From: Bacillota bacterium
Lineage (GTDB): Bacteria > Bacillota_A > Clostridia > Lutisporales > Lutisporaceae
Direction of reading: 5' to 3'
Assembly (NCBI GenBank): GCA_022706865.1
Contig: JAKJBT010000027.1
Span: 1-19,426, forward strand
Length of the DNA: 19,426 nt
The notes beneath the pieces were generated by a model. It was not told the DNA's origin. It made no database searches and worked only from the letters and a program-made list of their open reading frames with translations. A program made the translations under genes and the position numbers. The stretch's first letter is position 1. Each line of letters opens with the position of its first letter. Positions 13,457 to 19,426 of the stretch are shown here, one piece after another.

Positions 13457-13505
13457 GACAGCATATCAGCGAGCACTTATGCAATGTGAGTTGATATGCT
13501 GTTTC
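13457..13505 (+). terminator. Probable terminator hairpin after pheT
   Basis: ACAGCATATCA 13458-13468 and TGATATGCTGT 13492-13502 form an 11-bp perfect stem with a 23-base loop that can fold further (CAC/GTG). Only TTTC follows immediately, so termination may be partial. Confidence 0.55.
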
Positions 13506-13604
13506 ACAATTATTTTGCCTTAATGTAAAAAAATGAAGGAAAATCCGCGTATTTTGAAGAATATTACTTAGATATAGTTTTTAATCCCAAAGGAGTTGAA
13601 ATAT

Positions 13605-14162
13605 ATGGCTGAGAAGAATAAGACAACGGTCAGCATATTCGGAACCGAATATGTGATGGTTGCTGAAAAGTCAGAAGAATATATATATAATCTTGCAGCT
13701 AAGGTTGATGAAGCGATGAAGGAAATTGCAAGGAGCAATTCAAGGTATAACCCCACTATGGTTGCTGTGCTTACTGCCCTGAATCTGGCAGACGAACTGC
13801 AAAAATCCCAGGATGAGCTTGCTGAAACCGCTGAGAAGCTGGAGAACATCCAGGGAGAAATGCAAAGGCCTTTTGAGGAGCTGAATGAACTGCGACAGGA
13901 GTTGGAGGCCATTAAAGAGCAATATACAAAAATGCAGAGTGAGTATACAAGGTCACAGATTGAACTGGGCAAGATAAGCAGGGAGTGGGCAAAAGCACAG
14001 GAGGAGCTTAGGGATTTAAGGTGCGAGCTGGATGTTTCCAGGCAAACAATTGAGGATGTTCAGAACAAGCTTTTTGAAAACCAGATAGAGCTGCTGAAGA
14101 CGAAAAAAGAACTGGATGAAACGAAAATAAAAAGAATAGATAAAAACAGGAATATAAGGTAA
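13605..14162 (+). CDS. zapA: ZapA-family cell division protein with long coiled coil
   Basis: 185 residues. Residues 1-70 are the ZapA domain: KTTVSIFGTEYVMVAEKSEEYI, then a helix with KVDEAMKEIARSN and PTMVAVLTALNLADELQK. ZapA binds FtsZ and bundles protofilaments at the Z ring. From about residue 70 to the end the protein is almost entirely charged heptad-like coiled coil, so it is about twice the usual ZapA length (roughly 85-110 residues). AAAGGAG is upstream; ATG 13605 is preferred over the in-frame TTG at 13596 that abuts the ribosome site. Its position after pheT and ahead of mutS2 matches the Bacillus pheST-zapA-polX-mutS2 order. Confidence 0.88.
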   Translation: MAEKNKTTVSIFGTEYVMVAEKSEEYIYNLAAKVDEAMKEIARSNSRYNPTMVAVLTALNLADELQKSQDELAETAEKLENIQGEMQRPFEELNELRQELEAIKEQYTKMQSEYTRSQIELGKISREWAKAQEELRDLRCELDVSRQTIEDVQNKLFENQIELLKTKKELDETKIKRIDKNRNIR

Positions 14163-14199
14163 AAATAATTACGAGACATGAGTCACAGGATGTGAAGAT

Positions 14200-16674
14200 A
14201 TGAAAAGGATAGAACTTCTAGCTCCTGCCGGGAATTTTGAAGCATTAGCTGCTGCTGTTGAAAGCGGTGCTGATGCTGTTTATTTGGGCGGAAATAAATT
14301 CAATGCCAGAGCGTATGCCGACAACTTTGACGGCCAAAGCCTAACAAAGGCAGTTAATTATGCCCATATAAGGGGCGTCAAGGTATTCGTCACTGTCAAT
14401 ATTTTGTTGTCCGACCGGGAACTAACGGAAGCCCTGGACTATGTAAACTTCTTATATCAAATAGGTGTTGACGGTATAATTGTCCAGGATATTGCTCTCC
14501 TAAAGCTGGCAAGGAATGCCTTCCCGGATCTGCCGGTTCACTGCAGCACCCAGATGACCGTGCACAATGCGGAAGGAGCCAGGTACTATTCGGAATTGGG
14601 TGCCAAAAGGATAGTGCTGGCAAGGGAATTGTCCCTTGAAGAGGTCAGGGGCATTGCCGAAAGCACAGATGCGGAGCTGGAGATATTCATACACGGGGCT
14701 TTGTGCGTGAGCTATTCGGGGCAGTGCCTTATGAGCAGCCTTATAGGCGGAAGGAGCGGAAACAGGGGGAGATGCGCCCAGCCCTGCAGGAAGAAATATT
14801 CCTTATATGATTTCAATACCGGAAAAGCGGTGGTTGAGAACCGGAACAAGCATTTGCTGAGTACCAGGGACCTTAATACATACAACAGATTGAAGGAGTT
14901 GGCGGAGTCGGGGGTGGCCTCCCTGAAGATAGAAGGAAGAATGAAAAAACCCGAGTATGTGGCAATAGTAGTCAGACATTACAGGAATGCCCTGGATAAT
15001 ATAATAAAAGGCAAAGAATTCGATACCGCCAATGCTGCTTATGAACTGGAAAGTGCATTCAACAGGGAGTTTACCGAAGGATACCTGTTCAACAGAAGGA
15101 ACAGTGATGTGGTTAGCATAGACAGGCCCGACAACAGAGGTGTAAGGCTGGGAAAGGCAATAAGTCAGAAAGGCGAAATAGTATCCCTTTTAATAGAAGA
15201 GAATTCATTGAATGACGGGGACGGAATCGAAATAATATCAAAAAGCGGCAGAAGTACCGGTGCAATAATCAGCGGAATAAGGGTCAGGGGCAGGAATGTA
15301 AAAAGCGCGGTAAAAGGAGATATTGCGGAGGTTTTCATAAGAGACAGGGTTGAAGCCGGTTCTCGGGTAAACAAAACCTTTGACAGCGAGTTGAACAGAA
15401 GGGCAAGAGAGGAGTATTCACCTGAGAATTCAAGGAAAATCCCTGTCCGGTGCAGTCTGAATTTTAAAACCGGGGAATACCCGGTAATAACGGTAAAGGA
15501 CAGCGACGGCAACGTTGCAAGCTATACCGATACGGAAAGGGTCGAAGCTGCTGCAAAGGCCGCTGCTACAGTTGAAAAAATATTGGAGCATCTTGGGAAA
15601 ACAGGGGATACCCCTTACATGATAGATGCAACCGAGACAGCAATAGACAGTGATTGCTACATACCTGCAAGGCAAATAAACCGGATGAGAAGAAAGGTAC
15701 TGGAATTGCTTTCTCAAATGCGCTCACAAAGATATGACCGCCCGATTATCCAAATTAATGCCGCAGGGCTAATCAACGGTTTGATATCACCGGTGAAGGC
15801 TTCCGGAGAAGATTCATTGGAATATATAGCAGGAATCAGGAATTATGCCTCTGCTGTAAGTGCTTTAAATTCGGGAGCTGATTCGGTATATATTCTCAGT
15901 GATGTATATGAGGGAAATATTGTTCCCGAAACCGTAAAAGTCGCAGAAACATGCAAAAGTATGGACAAGAGCTTGTTTTATGTGCTCCCGAACATTATGC
16001 AGGACAGGGAAACAGGAAAAATAAAGGATCGGCTTGGGGAAATAATAAAGGCAGCGGATATGAGGTATTTCGGGGTAGTGGTATCGGGTGCCGGGCAATT
16101 GGAACTGGCAAGGATATTAGGAATCCGCAGGATAAGGGTTAATTACAGCATGAATGTGTTTAATTCCGTATCCGCAAGCCATTGGCACAGGGAAGGAGCG
16201 GAAGCCGTAGGACTGTCCGCGGAATTGAATCTCCCGCAGATTAAAGCAATAACTTCAAATACCGCAGCTGCCGCGGAATCTGTTGTGTATGGATATTTGC
16301 CGGTTATGACCACCGAATACTGCCCGGTTTCGATGTTCAGAGACAACTGCAATTATCCCCGGGGATGCAATAGCTCCAATTATGGTATAATAGACGAGAA
16401 AGGAAAAATTTTCAGGATAAAAAAGCTTGATTCATGCAGGACGCAGCTTTTGAACTCCAATGTACTGTTTATGGTTGAAGATTTGGGAGATGTAATAGAC
16501 AGCGGAGTTATGAAGCTGAGGGCAGATTTTTATATTGAAGGGCCGGAAGAGGCTGGCAGAATTATGAAACTGTACAGGAACTATAGCAGTATGAATGATG
16601 ATGACAGGCCGCTAATAAAAGAAATCAAGGGATTAGGATTTACAAAAGGGCATTTTTACAGGGGTGTCGATTGA
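14200..16674 (+). CDS. U32 family protein, RlhA-like (with DUF3656-type region)
   Basis: 824 residues. The N-terminal U32 domain starts MKRIELLAPAGNFEALAAAV and carries the cysteine block HGALCVSYSGQC and NRGRCAQPCR (Cys169, 176, 192, 196), of the kind that binds an Fe-S cluster in studied U32 proteins such as UbiU/UbiV. STRDLNTYNRLKELAESGV and SLKIEGRMKKPEYVA complete the signature. A middle DUF3656-type collagenase-like region spans about 380-510. The C-terminal part (about 560-824) looks like a second U32-like unit (RVNYSMNVFNSVSASHW, TTEYCPVSMFRDNC). Long proteins of this type include E. coli RlhA, needed for 23S rRNA C2501 hydroxylation, so an RNA-modifying role is likelier than proteolysis (inference). 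The ribosome site GGATGTGAAG is modest. Confidence 0.9.
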   Translation: MKRIELLAPAGNFEALAAAVESGADAVYLGGNKFNARAYADNFDGQSLTKAVNYAHIRGVKVFVTVNILLSDRELTEALDYVNFLYQIGVDGIIVQDIALLKLARNAFPDLPVHCSTQMTVHNAEGARYYSELGAKRIVLARELSLEEVRGIAESTDAELEIFIHGALCVSYSGQCLMSSLIGGRSGNRGRCAQPCRKKYSLYDFNTGKAVVENRNKHLLSTRDLNTYNRLKELAESGVASLKIEGRMKKPEYVAIVVRHYRNALDNIIKGKEFDTANAAYELESAFNREFTEGYLFNRRNSDVVSIDRPDNRGVRLGKAISQKGEIVSLLIEENSLNDGDGIEIISKSGRSTGAIISGIRVRGRNVKSAVKGDIAEVFIRDRVEAGSRVNKTFDSELNRRAREEYSPENSRKIPVRCSLNFKTGEYPVITVKDSDGNVASYTDTERVEAAAKAAATVEKILEHLGKTGDTPYMIDATETAIDSDCYIPARQINRMRRKVLELLSQMRSQRYDRPIIQINAAGLINGLISPVKASGEDSLEYIAGIRNYASAVSALNSGADSVYILSDVYEGNIVPETVKVAETCKSMDKSLFYVLPNIMQDRETGKIKDRLGEIIKAADMRYFGVVVSGAGQLELARILGIRRIRVNYSMNVFNSVSASHWHREGAEAVGLSAELNLPQIKAITSNTAAAAESVVYGYLPVMTTEYCPVSMFRDNCNYPRGCNSSNYGIIDEKGKIFRIKKLDSCRTQLLNSNVLFMVEDLGDVIDSGVMKLRADFYIEGPEEAGRIMKLYRNYSSMNDDDRPLIKEIKGLGFTKGHFYRGVD

Positions 16675-16689
16675 AAGGAGGAACTGTAG

Positions 16690-17376
16690 GTGAATAACAG
16701 TGTTAGGGTACTGCTTGTTGAAGATGAAGAAAAGATGAGGGAGCTAATCAAGATAGTTTTCAGAAAAGAGGACTTCGTGATTATTGAGGCCGTTGACGGG
16801 AAACAGGGATTGAATCTTTTCAGAACGAACAGTGTGGACATTGTTATACTTGATATCATGCTTCCTGAAATCGATGGCTGGACTGTATGCAGGGAAATAA
16901 GAAGGACTTCGAATGTTCCCATAATACTATTGACAGCACGGGGTGAGGAATTTGACAAGCTCTTCGGCTTCGAACTGGGTGCCGATGACTATTTGGTGAA
17001 GCCCTTCAGCCCGAAAGAGCTGATGGCAAGAGTAAAAGCTCTGCTGCGAAGGGCAGAAATTAAGAGCAATGAAGCGGCTTCATATTATAGGTTTGGGAAT
17101 ATTGTGATTGACAGGCTGTCCAGGGAAGTAACGGTAAACGGAAGGACTGTCAACCTTACCAATAAAGAATATGAATTATTGTACTTTCTGGCTGCCAATC
17201 CCAAAATCGTCTTTACAAGGGAGCAGCTGCTTCTTAAGGTCTGGGGCTATGAGCAGTACGGTGACCCAAGAACTGTGGATACCCATATAAAGAAGCTGAG
17301 AGAGAAGCTGGGAGATTACAGCAGCTGTATCAGTACCATGTGGGGTGTCGGGTATAAGTTCGAGGTGCCGAAATGA
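16690..17376 (+). CDS. OmpR/PhoB-family response regulator
   Basis: 228 residues. The receiver domain (about 4-118) has the acidic pair Glu11-Asp12, phosphoacceptor Asp55 (ILDIMLPEIDGW), Thr82 and Lys104 (LVKPFSP). A winged-helix DNA-binding domain (about 127-226) carries NLTNKEYELLYFLA, VFTREQLLLKVWGYE and RTVDTHIKKLREKLGD. It should act as a DNA-binding transcription regulator phosphorylated by the kinase encoded next. The start is GTG 16690 with AAAGGAGG 8 bases upstream. The stop overlaps the kinase start by 4 bases (ATGA). It begins 15 bases after the U32 gene, so it probably shares that transcript. The target genes are unknown. Confidence 0.96.
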   Translation: MNNSVRVLLVEDEEKMRELIKIVFRKEDFVIIEAVDGKQGLNLFRTNSVDIVILDIMLPEIDGWTVCREIRRTSNVPIILLTARGEEFDKLFGFELGADDYLVKPFSPKELMARVKALLRRAEIKSNEAASYYRFGNIVIDRLSREVTVNGRTVNLTNKEYELLYFLAANPKIVFTREQLLLKVWGYEQYGDPRTVDTHIKKLREKLGDYSSCISTMWGVGYKFEVPK

Positions 17377-18854
17377 GGAGCTATGGAATAGCATTCAAGC
17401 TTTGGGCATCAATAATTGCAATGACATTGGCACTCCTGGTTTTTACCTTGATATTCCAGACGGAATTCTTAAATGATTTTTATTTCGAATTGGAGAAAGA
17501 ACAGCTGGAGAAGGATTGTTTCAGGCTGGCAAATTATGTAGCCAGGGATCAGCATTTTACCATACCTTACTACAGTGTGATGAGAAGAGTAAATGATATA
17601 ATAATAATCACCGACAGTGACGGAAAAATAATCTATGTGGAAGGTACAAACAAATACAAGCTGGATAATATTTTTGGGAAGAACCATATTGGCAAGATAC
17701 TTAAAGGGGAAACAGTCTATGAGCAGAGCAAAGAAATCAGCAACCCATATTCGGTATGGCCAAAGGAAATGGATACACTTCTGGTTGGCGTTCCAGTCAA
17801 AAAAAATGTGGTTTTGACCCAGGAGAACAAGCAGCGCATCAGTGAAAGCTACGGGGGCGAATCATTAAAGCAACACGAGATTACCGGAGCCGTATATATA
17901 ATCACAACCCTGGAGTATATGCAGACAACTATTGATGCCATAAGGAAGCAGTTTTTATATATATTTATCACGGCAATAGCGCTTGCTTCCGCAATATCAT
18001 ATTTCCTTTCACAAAGCTTTTCAAGGCCGCTGAAGCGTATCAACAATGCCGCGCTGGAGATATCAAAGGGCAATTACAATACAAAAATTGACCTGCGCTC
18101 CAGCAGGGAGATAAAGGAGCTTGGGGATACAATAAACAACCTGGCAAAGCAGCTTACCCGGGTTGAACAGATAAGGAGAGAGTTCATAGCCAATGTATCC
18201 CATGAAATAAGGACACCGTTAAGCTATCTGCAGGGGTATTCGGAGGTCCTTCAGGACGGGCTTGTTGAATCAGAGGAGGAAAGAAATAAATATCTTGGTA
18301 TAATTATGGATGAAACAGCAAGGCTAAAGCGGATGGTGGATGAAATTCTCCAGTTGTCGCAGATGGAAGCGGGATACGTACAGCTCCAATCCATGCCCTT
18401 CAGTATGGACGGACTGATCAGGAGCATAATAGACAAGATGCTGCCACATGCATTAAAAAGGAATATAGATATTAAATTCACGAATACGCCGGAGGATGCA
18501 CTTGCCTGCTTCGGGGATGAAAACAGAATAAAGCAGGTGCTGATTAATTTGATTTTCAACGCAATCAAGCATTCGTATGATAATGGTGAAATATTGATAA
18601 GCGCATACAGGCAAGGTGAAAACATATATGTATGTGTAAGAGATTTTGGGGAAGGGATACCTGAGGTGGACCTGCCCTTCATTTGGGATAGATTTTATAT
18701 AGTTGACAAGCAAAGGTCGGAGAACAGCACCGGCCTTGGGCTGGCAATAGTAAAGAACATAATAAATGCTCACGGCTGTGAAATAAATGTAAAAAGCGTG
18801 AACGGAGAAGGCTCGGAATTCTGTTTCTACCTCCCCGCCCATAAGGAGATGTAA
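17373..18854 (+). CDS. Membrane sensor histidine kinase
   Basis: 493 residues. TM1 is at about 9-29, an extracytoplasmic sensing region at about 31-192 (it contains a PAS/Cache-like IIIITDSDGKIIYVEGTN stretch), and TM2 at about 193-212. HAMP follows (about 213-265), then HisKA with the phosphorylated His277 (FIANVSHEIRTPLSYLQGY), and HATPase_c with N box INLIFNAIKHS, DFGEGIP and GLGLAIVKNI. It is a complete class I sensor kinase partnered with the overlapping response regulator. The layout (TM, Cache-like loop, TM, HAMP, HisKA, HATPase) resembles WalK/PhoR/ResE-type kinases, but lacks a recognisable cytoplasmic PAS between HAMP and HisKA. The signal is not deducible. Confidence 0.96.
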   Translation: MRSYGIAFKLWASIIAMTLALLVFTLIFQTEFLNDFYFELEKEQLEKDCFRLANYVARDQHFTIPYYSVMRRVNDIIIITDSDGKIIYVEGTNKYKLDNIFGKNHIGKILKGETVYEQSKEISNPYSVWPKEMDTLLVGVPVKKNVVLTQENKQRISESYGGESLKQHEITGAVYIITTLEYMQTTIDAIRKQFLYIFITAIALASAISYFLSQSFSRPLKRINNAALEISKGNYNTKIDLRSSREIKELGDTINNLAKQLTRVEQIRREFIANVSHEIRTPLSYLQGYSEVLQDGLVESEEERNKYLGIIMDETARLKRMVDEILQLSQMEAGYVQLQSMPFSMDGLIRSIIDKMLPHALKRNIDIKFTNTPEDALACFGDENRIKQVLINLIFNAIKHSYDNGEILISAYRQGENIYVCVRDFGEGIPEVDLPFIWDRFYIVDKQRSENSTGLGLAIVKNIINAHGCEINVKSVNGEGSEFCFYLPAHKEM

Positions 18855-18902
18855 AGTCAGATACGGGCTGAGGGATGCGGAGTGCGTGAAGAGGTGAATG
18901 GA

Positions 18903-19426
18903 TTGAACGATAAGGCACTTAGAATTCTTGAATATAATAAAATTATAGATATGTTGTGCGAAAATACCGTTTCGCCTATGGGAAGGGATATTGCGGCTGA
19001 TTTGAAGCCCTCCGGTGACCTCAATGAGATAAAGGAGCTGCTTCAGGAAACCACAGAAGCTGTAAATCTTACACTAAAGAAAGGCAGCATCCCCATTGGC
19101 GGAGTGCAGGACATCCGAATGCCCCTGAAAAAGGTCAAGATGGGATCTTTTCTGGAACCGGGAGAGCTTCTTAAGGTGGCAGACACATTAAGAGCTGCCA
19201 GAAGGTTGAAAGCTTTCATGAATGAGGACAGAGGCGAGGAAAGCTTTCCGATAATTGAGTATTATATAGATACCCTATCGGCATTCAAAGGTATAGAAGA
19301 CAGAATAAACAGCGTCATAATCAGCGAAGAGGAAATAGCAGACAACGCCAGTCCTCAGCTTAGCAGCATAAGGAGAAAAATAAAAGAAAAAACTGCTTCA
19401 ATGAGAGAAAAGCTGAACCATATGAT
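18903..19426 (+). CDS. mutS2: MutS2 family ATPase, N-terminal part (cut by window)
   Basis: The first 174 residues of a longer protein. The translation begins MNDKALRILEYNKIIDML, then SPMGRDIAADLKPSGDLNEI, IPIGGVQDIRMPLKKV and GSFLEPGELLKVADTLRAAR, which is the typical MutS2 core opening. The ATPase, coiled-coil and Smr parts lie beyond the window. MutS2 acts on branched DNA or on collided ribosomes, depending on the organism studied. The start is TTG 18903 with AAGAGGTG about 7 bases upstream; an in-frame GTG at 18894 overlaps that site and is less likely. It lies 48 bases after the kinase gene in the same direction. Confidence 0.95.
   Translation, partial: MNDKALRILEYNKIIDMLCENTVSPMGRDIAADLKPSGDLNEIKELLQETTEAVNLTLKKGSIPIGGVQDIRMPLKKVKMGSFLEPGELLKVADTLRAARRLKAFMNEDRGEESFPIIEYYIDTLSAFKGIEDRINSVIISEEEIADNASPQLSSIRRKIKEKTASMREKLNHM

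Noticed and set aside
13554..13578. TTGAAG ... TATAGT as a zapA promoter
   Set aside because: The spacer is only 13 bases, too short for a sigma-A promoter.
1..19426. CRISPR array or rRNA genes
   Set aside because: No regularly spaced direct repeats and no rRNA-like sequence were found.

Overview
The window reads as chromosome of an anaerobic, endospore-forming, Gram-positive Firmicute of the class Clostridia. A Ruminiclostridium/Acetivibrio-type clostridium is my best guess, from general recognition and not from a search. The grounds are a GerW (YtfJ) sporulation protein, strong AGGAGG ribosome sites, frequent GTG/TTG starts, a Phe-specific T-box upstream of pheS, and a pheS-pheT-zapA-...-mutS2 order that resembles Bacillus pheS-pheT-rnhC-zapA-yshB-polX-mutS2.

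Layout. 1-569 is the 3' part of an RluD-type pseudouridine synthase. Three leftward genes follow: a DUF4363 protein and a DUF421 (YetF-like) membrane protein as an operon, and a two-CBS-domain protein. A structured divergent spacer (2309-2579) with nested inverted repeats leads to a rightward operon: ECF sigma factor, short zinc-finger anti-sigma factor, DUF2953 (YtfI-like) membrane protein and GerW, closed by a clear terminator at 4751-4785.

4786-7269 looks like an accessory patch. It holds coding debris in shifting frames, a peptidoglycan-binding/M23-like protein whose G+C drops from about 46% to about 37% part-way through, and a very AT-rich lipoprotein gene. A tRNA-Val(GAC) with its own promoter and terminator borders the patch. 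Next is a tiny membrane-protein gene, with tandem Spo0A-box-like sites upstream and an open frame running past its stop codon. A lipoprotein metallophosphoesterase and a convergent small membrane protein follow.

9660-19426 is a conserved housekeeping run: promoter and T-box leader, pheS, pheT, zapA with a long coiled coil, a large U32 (RlhA-like) protein, an OmpR-type response regulator overlapping its sensor kinase by 4 bases, and the start of mutS2. The T-box senses uncharged tRNA-Phe to control PheST. The ECF sigma factor and its anti-sigma factor form a regulatory pair placed upstream of the sporulation genes.

The most interesting untested idea is in 4900-7004: a recombined peptidoglycan-targeting protein with a substituted M23 zinc ligand, next to an AT-rich lipoprotein that could be its partner or immunity protein. 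Next come the tandem 0A boxes with the apparently decaying small gene, and the nested inverted repeats between the CBS and sigma-factor genes.
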